From a virus, in the IMG/VR virus record IMGVR_UViG_3300045999_012357, positions 1 to 41,162 of that record: DNA of 41,162 nucleotides, one strand, 5' to 3'. The translations under genes and the position numbers were made by a program. The notes under the pieces are model-generated. The model saw nothing but the letters and a program-made list of their open reading frames with translations. It did no database searches and had not been told where the DNA came from. Positions 16,698-25,079 of this stretch are shown in pieces; the stretch's first letter is position 1; every line of letters starts with the position of its first letter.

Positions 16698-17441
16698 TTA
16701 AGAAGATATTGGCTTAAAATGGATTATTTGATTTGACTTATTTATTATAACTCTACATTTTCCCCATCCATTCTGTTTATTTGCTATGAGTATATTATTA
16801 GCAATATTATGTCTACTTATCTCTGTATTCTTCTCTCTCATCTCAAACCAATCTTTCTCTAGGTATCTATTCTTTGCATATAAATTATTAGCGATAACAT
16901 CGGTATAAACAGGATCTAATATATAATTTAGATTGATCGCTTTTGCTCGATTAATCAAATCTGTATCTTGATGTGAATGAGGTAATAATTCTTCATCATA
17001 TCCACCTAATTTGTAAAAATTATCTCTTGTTAAGGCTATTCTACCGAATGATCCACCAAGCATTTCTGTGTGCATATGTAAAATAGTATTTTTATCTTTT
17101 GTAAAGTATTTATCTATTTTATCTCTCATATTTATCAAAAGATTATCTACATCTAAATTGACTAATATTTGGCCTTCTCCGAATCTATGAGCGATATTTT
17201 TTGCTTTTGGGCAATGAAATTTATGTACATCTAAAACTTTAATAAATTTTAATTTATTTTCTTCTATGTATTTTGTAAAAAATTTTGTACCTAATACAAA
17301 TATAGATGTATCATCTGGACTATTATAATCAACTAAAATTAATTCCTCATCGTCTCTTAAATTCTCTAAATTATCTCTGAGAGTAAAAGCTAACTGCCAT
17401 AATCTGCCATAGCATACTGTGCAATAAGAAACCTTTTTCAC
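16698..17441 (-). CDS. Family 2 glycosyltransferase with GTG start
   Basis: A GT2/galactosyltransferase C-terminal-type enzyme. LVDYNSPDDTSIF (about 37-49) is the nucleotide-binding acidic strand; ILVNLDVDNLL (about 91-101) holds the DxD metal site; and GGSFGRIALTRDNFYKLGGY followed by HSHQDTDLINRA (about 129-168) is the acceptor-side signature. It is 247 residues with no transmembrane helix. The start is GTG (17441-17439); TTGTCA-N17-TATAAT precedes it with predicted +1 one base away, so a leaderless GTG-initiated mRNA is predicted. It is divergent from the structured RNA. Confidence 0.8.
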   Translation of the reverse strand: MKKVSYCTVCYGRLWQLAFTLRDNLENLRDDEELILVDYNSPDDTSIFVLGTKFFTKYIEENKLKFIKVLDVHKFHCPKAKNIAHRFGEGQILVNLDVDNLLINMRDKIDKYFTKDKNTILHMHTEMLGGSFGRIALTRDNFYKLGGYDEELLPHSHQDTDLINRAKAINLNYILDPVYTDVIANNLYAKNRYLEKDWFEMREKNTEISRHNIANNILIANKQNGWGKCRVIINKSNQIIHFKPISS

Positions 17442-17448
17442 TATAAAT

Positions 17449-17499
17449 ATTATAATCTAAATAAATTTATTTGACAAATCTTAAAATAAAGTATACTAT
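17449..17499. promoter_or_regulatory. Back-to-back sigma70 promoters sharing one -35 core
   Basis: Rightward: TTGACA (17471-17476), 17 bp, TACTAT (17494-17499), with TATACT as an overlapping alternative; it drives the structured RNA with +1 near 17504-17506. Leftward: TTGTCA (17477-17472), 17 bp, TATAAT (17454-17449), with +1 at 17442, next to the GTG of the glycosyltransferase. The two -35 boxes use the same TTTGTCAA/TTGACAAA bases, so the two directions should compete for polymerase. The dNMP kinase / dCMP deaminase promoter pair shows the same design. Confidence 0.7.
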
Positions 17500-17503
17500 A
17501 TTA

Positions 17504-17795
17504 GAACATACCGCCCAATTAGCGGATAAGGTTTGTCGTACTCCGCAAAACGATAAGTCTTATTAGTTCGAACGTGGGCAACGCTAACGGAGCTTGCGAC
17601 CCAGATAACCACTAGTAATAGTGGGAGTGTAGGTGTAAGGGCTAACACGCGAATGACAGTCCTACCGGTGTCTGATAAGTGTTAGGAGCCGAAAGGCTTT
17701 GGACTCAATTGGGAAGTTGAACTAATAGGCTTTTGCTAACTTTGTATAAAATACAGGGAAAGCTCCGCTTTGAGGATCTCATTGGGAAGTTATAA
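17504..17795 (+). ncRNA. Structured noncoding RNA of unassigned family, about 290 nt
   Basis: No long reading frame is present and base composition is clearly more GC-rich than around it. Paired elements I can see: CCGC/GCGG (17511-17514 / 17522-17525) with a 7-base loop; CCACTA-GTAA-TAGTGG (17609-17624) and AGCC-GAAA-GGCT (17687-17698), both closed by GNRA tetraloops; CTAACAC/GTGTTAG (17642-17648 / 17679-17685); AGTCC/GGACT (17658-17662 / 17701-17705); AAAGC/GCTTT (17759-17771). The first loop CCAATT (17515-17520) is complementary to AATTGG (17707-17712), a pseudoknot. ATTGGGAAGTT is repeated at 17708-17718 and 17781-17791, so the loop could pair with either copy. It is transcribed from the TTGACA promoter. 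It is not tmRNA, RNase P RNA or a cobalamin riboswitch as far as I can match. The 3' end is estimated. Confidence 0.75.
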
Positions 17796-17832
17796 TATTA
17801 AAGTATTTGATACACTCTTTATTTATATTTTC

Positions 17833-17860
17833 ATAAATGTTAATAAGATTTATTTTTTTT
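17833..17860 (+). terminator. Weak possible Rho-independent terminator
   Basis: ATAAAT (17833-17838) and ATTTAT (17848-17853) can pair around a 9-base loop, followed by a T-rich run to 17860. The stem is only A/T pairs, so it is weak. It lies downstream of the structured RNA and before nrdA, where a terminator or attenuator would make sense. The rest of 17796-17923 shows nothing else that I can support, apart from the nrdA ribosome binding site AGAAAGG at 17904-17910. Confidence 0.25.
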
Positions 17861-17923
17861 CTTTTTTAAAAGTTAAAAAGGTTGTAACATAAGTATCTTA
17901 AGAAGAAAGGTTTTTAATTAGAA

Positions 17924-20176
17924 ATGATACATGTAAAGAAAAGAAATGGTTCAAGCGAAAAATTTAATATAGAAAAAATTCATAAAGTAATAAATTGGGC
18001 AGTAAAAGATTTATCCAATGTAAGCTTAACAGAGATAGAGATAAATGCTAAAATTAATATTCACGATGGAGTAACTACTGAAGAAATACATAAACTTCTA
18101 ATTGAATCTGCTGCAAATTTAATTTCTGTAGAAAAACCAAACTATCAATATGTCGCTGGAAGACTTTTAAATTATCAATTAAGAAAAGATGTATGGAAGG
18201 GAAAACATGCTCCACGTTTACTAGAATTTCTCAATCAAGGACTAAAGAATAAAATATATGACCCTATTATCTTAGAAAAGTATACTGAAGATGAAATTAA
18301 TAAGATTGGAGAATTTATTGATCATGAAAGAGATTATAATTTCACTTATGCAGGAATCAAACAGCTTTGCGATAAGTATTTGATAAAAGATAGAGTTACA
18401 GGAAAAATATATGAAACCCCGCAGTTCGCTTACATACTAATAAGCACTTATGCTTTTATTAATTACCCAAAGCAAACAAGATTGAATTATGTTCGTAAAT
18501 TTTATGATTCTATAAGTAAACATAAAATTAATCTTCCAACACCAGTAATGGCTGGAGTAAGGACACCAAGTAAAAATTATGCTAGTTGTTGTTTAATTGG
18601 AGTTGATGATAGTAGAGAGAGTATTACAGCTAGTGCTACTGCAGTAAGTATGGCTACAGCTAGTAGATGTGGAATAGGTATAGATGTATCGAAAATAAGA
18701 GCTATTGGATCACCCATTAAAAATGGAGAAGTTGTTCATACTGGATTAATACCATTTCTTAAAATCTATGAAAGTAGCGTTAAAGCATGGCAACAAAATG
18801 GTCTTCGTGGTGGTAGTGCTACTTGTAATATTCAATGGTGGCATTATGAAATAGAAGATATTGTAGTATTAAAAAATAATGCTGGAACAGATGATAATCG
18901 TGTTCGTAAACTAGATTATACAGTTGGAATGAGTAAATTATTTTACGATAGAGTTCTTAAGGATGAAGAAATCACTCTATTTAATACAGCTGAAGTTCCA
19001 GAGTTATATCAAGCTTGGGGAACTAAAGATTTTGATAAAATTTATAAAGAATGTGAAACTAAAAAATTAAAAATTAAAAAGAAAGTTTCTGCTCGTAAAT
19101 TATTCTCTTTAATAATTAAAGAACGAGTTGAAACGGGTAGAATTTATATCCTTAATGTAGATCATGCTAATAATCATGGAGCTTGGCTAGATAAGGTAAC
19201 AATGAGCAATCTTTGCACCGAAGTTATTCACCCTACTATTCCACTTAATGATTATCACGATAAAAATGGTGAAATTGGCATGTGTATTCTTTCGGCAGTC
19301 AATATGCTAGAAATTAAAAACTGGCAAGATCTTGAAAAGACTTGCGATCTTATCGTAAGATTTCTTGATGAAATCATTGATATTCAAGATTACTTCAATA
19401 TTGCTGCTGAAAATTTTGCAAAAAAACGTCGTAGCCTTGGCATAGGTATAACTAATTTGGCAGCTTATCTTGCTAAAAATGAATTAAAATACACATCAGA
19501 TAAGACACTTCCTGTTCTTGATGAGTGGATGGAGCATTTTCAATACTATCTTTTAAAATCAAGTTTAGAACTTGCCAAAGAAAAAGGAAAATGCGAAAAA
19601 TTTGATAGGACTAAATATTCGAAAGGTATTCTTCCTATTGATACTTATAAAGATAAAGTAGATGAATTATGTAAAAGGAAATTATCTCTTGATTGGGAGA
19701 AGTTGAGAAAAGAAATAAAAGAATTTGGACTAAGACATTCTACATTATCATCTTGTATGCCATGCGAAAGTAGTTCTGTAATTCAATCTTCAACCAATGG
19801 CGTAGAACCAATTCGTAGTTTAATTACTTATAAGATGAGTAAGATGGGTAAGTTGCCAGTGCTAGTTCCTGGAGTTGGTAAATATGATGATAATTATGAA
19901 TTAGCTTATGATTTCAAAGATAATTCTGGTTTATTAAAAATAAACGCTATCATTCAAAAATACATTGACATGGCTATATCAACTAATGTATACTACAATT
20001 ATTCTCATTATGAAAATAATGTTCTTCCAGACGCTAAAGTAATGAAAGAAATTATGCAAGCTTATTCATTAGGTTTAATTAGTCTTTACTATAATAATAC
20101 AGATGATGGCGATAAAGAACAACTAATGAACCAAAAAGAAGATCGCGATTGTTCTTCTGGCGCGTGTAAATTATAA
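17924..20176 (+). CDS. nrdA: Class Ia ribonucleoside-diphosphate reductase, alpha subunit
   Basis: Reduces all four NDPs to dNDPs with NrdB's radical. An ATP-cone (residues 1-90, starting MIHVKKRNGSSEKFNIEKI) provides allosteric control. The catalytic set is complete: Cys222 in ASCCLIG, the thiyl-radical Cys431 with Asn429 and Glu433 in NLCTEV, Cys454 in MCILSAVN, the radical-transfer Tyr722-Tyr723 in LYYNNTDDG, and the C-terminal redox pair CSSGAC (Cys743/Cys748), which ends the protein as CKL. 750 residues is the normal length. It is followed three bases later by nrdB. A purine-rich AGAAAGG lies about 13 bases before the ATG. Identity is certain. Confidence 0.97.
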   Translation: MIHVKKRNGSSEKFNIEKIHKVINWAVKDLSNVSLTEIEINAKINIHDGVTTEEIHKLLIESAANLISVEKPNYQYVAGRLLNYQLRKDVWKGKHAPRLLEFLNQGLKNKIYDPIILEKYTEDEINKIGEFIDHERDYNFTYAGIKQLCDKYLIKDRVTGKIYETPQFAYILISTYAFINYPKQTRLNYVRKFYDSISKHKINLPTPVMAGVRTPSKNYASCCLIGVDDSRESITASATAVSMATASRCGIGIDVSKIRAIGSPIKNGEVVHTGLIPFLKIYESSVKAWQQNGLRGGSATCNIQWWHYEIEDIVVLKNNAGTDDNRVRKLDYTVGMSKLFYDRVLKDEEITLFNTAEVPELYQAWGTKDFDKIYKECETKKLKIKKKVSARKLFSLIIKERVETGRIYILNVDHANNHGAWLDKVTMSNLCTEVIHPTIPLNDYHDKNGEIGMCILSAVNMLEIKNWQDLEKTCDLIVRFLDEIIDIQDYFNIAAENFAKKRRSLGIGITNLAAYLAKNELKYTSDKTLPVLDEWMEHFQYYLLKSSLELAKEKGKCEKFDRTKYSKGILPIDTYKDKVDELCKRKLSLDWEKLRKEIKEFGLRHSTLSSCMPCESSSVIQSSTNGVEPIRSLITYKMSKMGKLPVLVPGVGKYDDNYELAYDFKDNSGLLKINAIIQKYIDMAISTNVYYNYSHYENNVLPDAKVMKEIMQAYSLGLISLYYNNTDDGDKEQLMNQKEDRDCSSGACKL

Positions 20177-20179
20177 CCT

Positions 20180-21244
20180 ATGAAAAGCGTTTTAAATTTA
20201 AAAAATATAGATTATACAAAACAACCATTGTTTTTTGGTGAAGATCTTAATCTTCAAAGGTATGATCGTTTTAAATATCCTATCTTTTTTGAGTTATTCA
20301 AGAAACAAGAGGAATTCTTTTGGTGGCCTCATGAGATTGCTCTAAATAAAGATCGCAGTGATTATAAGGAATTAGCTGGTCAAGAAAGATTTGTTTTTGA
20401 TACTAATCTAAAATTCCAAACTCTTGGAGATAGTATGCTTTCAAGAAGTATCCATTCCTTAAAAGATTATGTAAGCAATCCAGAACTTGAGATATGCATG
20501 AATACTTGGCAAAGATTTGAAGGTATACACAGTTATTCTTATTCTTACCTTCTCAATAATGTTCATCCAGACGCAAGTAAATTTTTTGATAGTATTATGG
20601 AAGATAAAGAAATTGTATCTCGTGCCGAACTTATTAGGAATAACTTTGATAAAATTCTTGGTGATGATGATAAAAAAGATCTAAAGCAAAAAATATTTGA
20701 TTGTATTCTTTCTGTTAATGTAATGGAAGGACTTGTATTTTATGTCTCATTTGCTTGTTCTTTCTATTTTGGATATCGTGGTAAAATGGAAGGCAACGCT
20801 AAAATTATTAAATTTATTCAAAGAGATGAAGCTCTTCATTTTGCTACAACTCAAAATTTACTTAAAATTCTTAAAGAAGAAGATAAAGAAGGTTTCACTT
20901 CTATAGCTAAAAAAAGTGAAGATAAAGTATATGCATTCTATGAACAAGCCGCTAAAAATGAAATTGAATGGGCTGAGTATCTATTCAGCAAGGGTTCTTT
21001 ATTAGGTTTAAATGCAGAAGTTCTAGGTGGTTATTCTAAATGGCTTTGTGACGCTCGTTTACGATCATTAGGATATAAGAAAATCTTTAATCAAAAGGAT
21101 AATCCTATAGCTGGTTGGCTAGATAGTTATCTTGATAGTAGTAAAGTTCAAGTAGCCCCACAAGAAACAGAGATTTCTACCTATAAAATAGGTGCTAGAA
21201 AAACTGATATCTCTGATGATGATTTTGGTGATTTTAAACTATAA
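20180..21244 (+). CDS. nrdB: Class Ia ribonucleoside-diphosphate reductase, beta subunit
   Basis: The radical-generating ferritin-like subunit. The diiron ligands are all readable: Asp84, Glu114, His117, Glu183, Glu217 and His220 (LGDS, FEGIHSYSY, NVMEGLVF, RDEALH), and the radical tyrosine is Tyr121 in HSYSY, as in the E. coli-type enzyme. The 354-residue length and the acidic C-terminal tail (SDDDFGDFKL), which docks on NrdA, are typical. It starts three bases after nrdA. Upstream GTGTAA (20164-20169), inside the last codons of nrdA, resembles the candidate late element but may be chance. Function is certain. Confidence 0.97.
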   Translation: MKSVLNLKNIDYTKQPLFFGEDLNLQRYDRFKYPIFFELFKKQEEFFWWPHEIALNKDRSDYKELAGQERFVFDTNLKFQTLGDSMLSRSIHSLKDYVSNPELEICMNTWQRFEGIHSYSYSYLLNNVHPDASKFFDSIMEDKEIVSRAELIRNNFDKILGDDDKKDLKQKIFDCILSVNVMEGLVFYVSFACSFYFGYRGKMEGNAKIIKFIQRDEALHFATTQNLLKILKEEDKEGFTSIAKKSEDKVYAFYEQAAKNEIEWAEYLFSKGSLLGLNAEVLGGYSKWLCDARLRSLGYKKIFNQKDNPIAGWLDSYLDSSKVQVAPQETEISTYKIGARKTDISDDDFGDFKL

Positions 21245-21259
21245 TATTTGATATTTAAA

Positions 21260-21265
21260 GTGTAA
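21260..21265 (+). promoter_or_regulatory. Candidate late-promoter element (AGTGTAA) before 21274
   Basis: AAAGTGTAAATATATGT runs into the GTG start at 21274, with a gap of eight bases after GTGTAA. It lies in the 29-bp space after nrdB and could let the following two genes be transcribed separately. Confidence 0.4.
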
Positions 21266-21273
21266 ATATATGT

Positions 21274-21606
21274 GTGAATTTAGATATCACAACAGTATTT
21301 AATCTTGTTATAGGAGCATTATCATTCCTTGGTGGATGGCTTTTTACTAGAGTATTCTCTATATCTGATCGCCAAGAGAAGTTAATTAAAGATTTAAATG
21401 ATAAAACATTTAGTGATTTTATAGCTTTAAGAAAAGAAGTAGAATTAGAGAGCCGTAAACATCAACAAGAAATAGCCGATTTAGCTTTAAAAGTAAGTAC
21501 TACTTATGTAACCAAAGAGTCTTTTGAAGCCTATTTTGATAGAATAGAAGCAAAATTAGACCGTAATTTTGAAGTGATACAACAATATTTAATGAATAAA
21601 AAATAA
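21274..21606 (+). CDS. Membrane-anchored coiled-coil protein
   Basis: 110 residues starting at GTG: the upstream ATG at 21270 is in another frame and stops quickly. One N-terminal transmembrane helix (about 9-27, FNLVIGALSFLGGWLFTRV) is followed by a long charged coiled coil (QEKLIKDLNDKTF through the EAKLDRNFEVIQQY end). This topology resembles small phage proteins located near lysis or tail genes, such as spanin-like or DUF2730-type proteins, but no clear family is recognised. The AGTGTAA element lies eight bases upstream of the GTG. Confidence 0.65.
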   Translation: MNLDITTVFNLVIGALSFLGGWLFTRVFSISDRQEKLIKDLNDKTFSDFIALRKEVELESRKHQQEIADLALKVSTTYVTKESFEAYFDRIEAKLDRNFEVIQQYLMNKK

Positions 21607-21627
21607 AAATTAACTGTAATAGTTAAT

Positions 21628-22143
21628 GTGAGGGTTTCAGAAAGAGATATTGATTTTTTTGCTAATAAATTAGGTTTATCACCAGAAAAGACTTTCCTGT
21701 TACTTCAAGATCCAGATTGTTTACCAGAGATTTTAAATAAAGTTTCAGAAGATGATATTAATGGAATCGTAGATATAAGCTTTCCTGTATTCGCCGAATT
21801 AACAATAATTAAATATAGCAAAGATTTAGATTATTCTTTTGAAGAGAAGGAATACATATCTGAAGCTGTAGGATCAAAGTTTGACGATCTTATAGAATAT
21901 CCTTTACAAAATAAATATACTTTTAATTTAGAACATAATGAAGATACGGCTAAATCAGTTCTTGTATTTTTAGGATTTTTTTATAAAAGTCTACAAAAGA
22001 CTAGAAGATGTTATCCTTCAGAAAATGTATATTATTGGATAGCTAGAAATGGATTCGAAAATTCAGAGAAAGAAGAGATATCATATCATCTTAAAGACTG
22101 GATAAAAGTATTAAGAATAATAAATAATGAAGTTTGGTTTTAA
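21628..22143 (+). CDS. Hypothetical soluble protein, GTG start
   Basis: 171 residues with GTG start. Acidic and helical: an opening SERDIDFFANKLGLSPEKTF, then EEKEYISEAVGSKFDDLIEY and a C-terminal IARNGFENSEKEEISYHLKD. No membrane segment, signal peptide or Cys cluster. Only 21 bp follow the membrane coiled-coil gene, so the two are likely co-transcribed. The 3' end overlaps the convergent FmdB-like gene by 4 bp. I do not recognise the family and propose no function. Confidence 0.6.
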   Translation: MRVSERDIDFFANKLGLSPEKTFLLLQDPDCLPEILNKVSEDDINGIVDISFPVFAELTIIKYSKDLDYSFEEKEYISEAVGSKFDDLIEYPLQNKYTFNLEHNEDTAKSVLVFLGFFYKSLQKTRRCYPSENVYYWIARNGFENSEKEEISYHLKDWIKVLRIINNEVWF

Positions 22144-22487
22144 CTTCTATCTAGCGGATGCTTTTTACCTTTACGTTTTTTACTCCAAGATTTAAAATAT
22201 TTTTCTTTTATTGGATCTTTACCATATATCTTCTCTCTTTTTTCTGAAAGCTCTTTACTCGCATCCCATAGATCTCCTACTGTACCTTTTCTTTTACCAG
22301 TATATTCTGCAAACTCTTTTGATGAAGAATTAGCTTTAAGTTTAGGCTCTGTATTTAATTGAGGAGCCGTAAAAACTCTATCCCATTTCGTACCATTCTC
22401 ATCAATATATTCATGCTTATCATGAATACTTTGAATTAAAGATATTACTTTTTTATTTTTAGGATGTTGATATAAATACTCAGGCAT
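22140..22487 (-). CDS. FmdB-like small phage protein lacking zinc cysteines
   Basis: The opening MPEYLYQHPKNKKVISLIQS, then a WDRVFTAPQL segment, resembles the FmdB-type zinc-ribbon regulators that are common in cyanophages (MPxYxxxC... type). Here all ribbon cysteines are absent, so zinc binding is not expected. The C-terminal half is Lys-rich (SKEFAEYTGKRKGTVGDLWD, then a KGKKHPLDRS end). 115 residues. It overlaps the GT4 gene by 8 bp. A role in binding nucleic acid or protein is possible; none is shown. Confidence 0.6.
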   Translation of the reverse strand: MPEYLYQHPKNKKVISLIQSIHDKHEYIDENGTKWDRVFTAPQLNTEPKLKANSSSKEFAEYTGKRKGTVGDLWDASKELSEKREKIYGKDPIKEKYFKSWSKKRKGKKHPLDRS

Positions 22488-23562
22488 ATACTTTTAATAT
22501 ATTGTCTACAAATTTATCAACTGTAAATCTATTTTGTAATTCAAGACCTTTTTTATTTAATTTACTAGATTCTACTTTTTTTATAGCTTTTTCACAACCA
22601 TTTAAAAATGCTTCATCATCAAAAGTAAATATGTTACCTTGGTTAAATTTCTGTCCTTTATTAAAGAAAAGATTATCATAAGCTTCTATTTTAGAAGATG
22701 GCTCTACTAAAATTGAATTTTCTTCATTAGCCCAATCTTTATATGCATGAGCATTTAAAATAACAGAATGTTTTCCGAGAGCCACAGAATGAAATTCTGG
22801 AAGACCCCATCCTTCTCCACCGCTCATTCCAATGATAATATCAGCACTATTTAAATAGTCATTATAAAGTAAATTATTTTCCATGAAATTTAAAAATGAT
22901 ATATTAAAATAATCTTTTCCTTCTAGAATTGATCCGATTAAATTTTGTTGATCTTGTGGTTTTATAAAAGGGTTATAAATAGCGCATTGTAGAAAATACT
23001 TTCTATTATTACCATATTTTTTAAGCCAAGATTGTATAACTTTCTTATGATTCTTTCTTTTTTCTAATTTACCAACTAGATTAAATGTAATTCTATCTTC
23101 AATATACTTCTTATTTGTATTAGAAAAATTATACTTATCAAAAGCTAATGGAAGATATTGGACATTAGAACATCCAGCTTTCTCAAAGACATCACAAGTA
23201 TATTTAGAAGAAAAAAGTATTTTATAATTATTTTTTGCTATATTTAGCTCAGTTGGAGTTGGAGAATCTAATTCATAGAATGAAAATAGAATTTGCTCTT
23301 TAGCAAGAGATTCTAAACTACCATTTAGATGCCAAAGTTTAAATACTCTCTGGTCTCTAGAATATCTAGAGTCATTATCTTTTAGTGATAAATTTAACCA
23401 GTCTAAAAAGTCTTTATCTACTCTTTGAGTTGATAAATCTATTTGATTTCCTATTGGAAATAAGGTAACCTCTTTTTTTCTTTCAAAGAGGTTCCTTAAA
23501 ACTAAAGTAGATATTTGTCCAAAAGATACAGAATTAACTGGTAAATTTAGACATAAACTCAC
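22480..23562 (-). CDS. Family 4-type glycosyltransferase (GT-B)
   Basis: A retaining GT-B enzyme of 360 residues. The C-terminal domain is clear: FNLVGKLEKRKNHKKVIQSW (about 170-189) begins the donor half, and GGEGWGLPEFHSVALGKHSV (about 245-264) contains the EGWGLPEFHS sequence of the E-x7-E family motif that binds the nucleotide sugar. ILFSFYELDSPTPTEL belongs to the N-terminal acceptor half. It sits away from the main sugar operon, next to a DUF736-like gene, overlapping it by 4 bp. It transfers a sugar to an unknown acceptor. Confidence 0.85.
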   Translation of the reverse strand: MSLCLNLPVNSVSFGQISTLVLRNLFERKKEVTLFPIGNQIDLSTQRVDKDFLDWLNLSLKDNDSRYSRDQRVFKLWHLNGSLESLAKEQILFSFYELDSPTPTELNIAKNNYKILFSSKYTCDVFEKAGCSNVQYLPLAFDKYNFSNTNKKYIEDRITFNLVGKLEKRKNHKKVIQSWLKKYGNNRKYFLQCAIYNPFIKPQDQQNLIGSILEGKDYFNISFLNFMENNLLYNDYLNSADIIIGMSGGEGWGLPEFHSVALGKHSVILNAHAYKDWANEENSILVEPSSKIEAYDNLFFNKGQKFNQGNIFTFDDEAFLNGCEKAIKKVESSKLNKKGLELQNRFTVDKFVDNILKVYA

Positions 23563-23864
23563 AACAAATCTTCTTCCTCTTCTACTTCAACTTTCTTTGT
23601 TTCAGCCTTGACTACTTTTGTAGCTGTAATTTTAGCTTGTGTCTTTGGTTCAGTTTTATCTGATTTTGTAGACAGATATACTCTATAGTCTGGAGCCTTT
23701 GGGTTATCTTTCTTATATTTATTTGAGAAAATAACGATTTCTACTTGTTCACCAAGTTCATCCTTGAAATAACCAGATAGATATTTTTCTGTTTTTCCTT
23801 CTCTTTTCCAAAGAGCACCAATGTCTCTTTTTTGCCAATCACTTTGTTGTTTATTTTTTTCCAT
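23559..23864 (-). CDS. DUF736-like protein, strongly expressed
   Basis: The 101-residue protein contains DWQKRDIGALWKREGKTEKY and then an APDYRVYLS strand, the core of DUF736-type small beta proteins common in phages and plasmids. The C-terminus is Lys/Thr-rich and then acidic (VEVEEEEDLL), like the tails of single-stranded DNA-binding proteins. Its promoter is perfect, TTGACA-N17-TATAAT, with a 14-nt leader holding AGGAG six bases before the ATG. It is thus the leadered exception to the leaderless pattern, consistent with high expression. A DNA-binding role is inferred. Confidence 0.6.
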   Translation of the reverse strand: MEKNKQQSDWQKRDIGALWKREGKTEKYLSGYFKDELGEQVEIVIFSNKYKKDNPKAPDYRVYLSTKSDKTEPKTQAKITATKVVKAETKKVEVEEEEDLL

Positions 23865-23869
23865 ATATT

Positions 23870-23913
23870 CTCCTATTATTTTAAATTATATCAGAGTTGT
23901 TTACGCTTGTCAA
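23870..23913 (-). promoter_or_regulatory. Consensus sigma70 promoter plus Shine-Dalgarno
   Basis: TTGACA (23913-23908), 17 bp, TATAAT (23890-23885), predicted +1 at 23878, and AGGAG (23874-23870) before the ATG at 23864. It lies partly inside the end of the upstream sigma-like gene (stop near 23881). It is the only perfect TTGACA-17-TATAAT in the window that has both a leader and a strong Shine-Dalgarno. Confidence 0.85.
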
Positions 23914-24486
23914 TTTATTTTTTAATAAAAGTTTACCTTTATTATGTAAATTAATAATAGTTTGCGTACTTAAATTCATTTTTCTACCTATATCAGCCCA
24001 AGACATTAATTTTTTATTATTAAAATATCTTAATTTAAATATCTTTTTAATTCTTTCGTCTTTTAATCGATCTAAAATAGAGAATATCATATCATTCTTT
24101 TCTTTAAAAGATAAGTTTTGGTTGTCTATTTTTAATTGATTCTTTTCTATAATATTTTTTATAGCCTCATCTTCCATTGTTATTAATTGATTATTCTTAT
24201 TTATAGTGTTTAAACAATGGTAACGCATTTGATTACCTAACCAAGTGGAAAACTTTACATTTTTATCTGGATTAAAATTCATTATAGATTTATATATAAC
24301 ATAAGCTTTTTCTGAAATTACGTCTTCTGGATCAATACCAGACTGCTTCATATTATGATAGTATTTTTTTATCATCTTATGACATATACCACTATGTCTA
24401 AGTTCAAGCTCTTTGAATGATATGCTATCATTTTCTTTTAATACATTTTGTATTAGATCATTGTCATTTGTTATTTTTATATTCAT
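23881..24486 (-). CDS. Sigma70-family-like RNA polymerase sigma factor
   Basis: A 201-residue protein with the two-domain layout of a small sigma factor. A region-2-like helix set (DPEDVISEKAYVIYKS, then FNPDKNVKFSTWLGNQMRYH, about 52-92) would contact core polymerase and the -10 region. A C-terminal region-4-like HTH (SWADIGRKMNLSTQTIINLH, about 162-181) would contact promoter DNA. The linker is short and charged, and region 1.1 is absent. It could redirect host polymerase to later phage genes, and the AGTGTAA element is the candidate target (inference). It starts four bases after the dNMP kinase stop, so the kinase is co-transcribed ahead of it. Confidence 0.78.
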   Translation of the reverse strand: MNIKITNDNDLIQNVLKENDSISFKELELRHSGICHKMIKKYYHNMKQSGIDPEDVISEKAYVIYKSIMNFNPDKNVKFSTWLGNQMRYHCLNTINKNNQLITMEDEAIKNIIEKNQLKIDNQNLSFKEKNDMIFSILDRLKDERIKKIFKLRYFNNKKLMSWADIGRKMNLSTQTIINLHNKGKLLLKNKLTSVNNSDII

Positions 24487-24490
24487 AAAT

Positions 24491-25072
24491 TTATATAGAT
24501 ATTTTTTCTGATATATTCTTCAAATTCTTTTGAACAAGTTCATATAGGACATTTGTATCTTGGCATGTATCCCAAGATATACAAAAATCAGCGACAGCTT
24601 TTAGTTTATTATCGTTTGATTTTTCTTCTATATTGGCTGGAGGCACAACAGATCCATCTTCTAGTTTTCTTGATATATGTATTAGAATACCATTATGGTT
24701 TTTTAACCAAGCATATTCGTCTTCTTTGTATTCTATATATCTAATATCAGTAATAATTGGCAAAATTTTATTTTTTTGTAACTCTTTAACTTTAGTATCA
24801 ACTAAAGATGTCCAATATTTTCCTTCTGTTTGGACTCTCCTACATTTACCATAAGCAACCATTAATGGTCTTATTAATTCTTTATCCTTGCCATCACATT
24901 TTTCTATATCAATTTTAAATTTATCTTTTACAAAGTCATATAGCTCTTTTTTTAATTTATCGGCTAAAGCTAATCTTTGAGACTTAATCTGTTTTTCTTC
25001 TAGATGTTTATTTAAAATGGAATAAAATGTATCTTTTCCAGATCTTGCAACGCCTGTTATACCAATAATCAT
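24491..25072 (-). CDS. Deoxynucleoside monophosphate kinase
   Basis: A P-loop kinase of 193 residues. Motif GVARSGKDT (7-15) binds ATP, LALADKLKKELYDF (about 38-51) is the substrate-lid region, and LPIITDIRYIEYKEDEYAW (about 103-121) carries the Walker-B-like strand with an Asp-x-Arg. This is the layout of phage dNMP kinases such as T4 gene 1. It phosphorylates dNMPs to dNDPs for DNA synthesis, feeding on products of RNR and of degraded host DNA. It is first in a leftward operon with the sigma factor. TTGACA-N17-TATCAT places +1 one base before the ATG, a leaderless start. Confidence 0.85.
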   Translation of the reverse strand: MIIGITGVARSGKDTFYSILNKHLEEKQIKSQRLALADKLKKELYDFVKDKFKIDIEKCDGKDKELIRPLMVAYGKCRRVQTEGKYWTSLVDTKVKELQKNKILPIITDIRYIEYKEDEYAWLKNHNGILIHISRKLEDGSVVPPANIEEKSNDNKLKAVADFCISWDTCQDTNVLYELVQKNLKNISEKISI

Positions 25073-25079
25073 TCTTGTA

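Noticed and set aside
17633-17638. GTGTAA inside the structured RNA
   Set aside because: No start codon follows at the right distance, and the bases belong to paired RNA elements; it is not counted as a promoter.
17504-17923. Cobalamin riboswitch or RNase P RNA before nrdA
   Set aside because: The B12-box and the RNase P GAGGAAAGUCC and AGANNRAUGA regions are absent, and the RNA has its own promoter and starts about 420 bases before nrdA.
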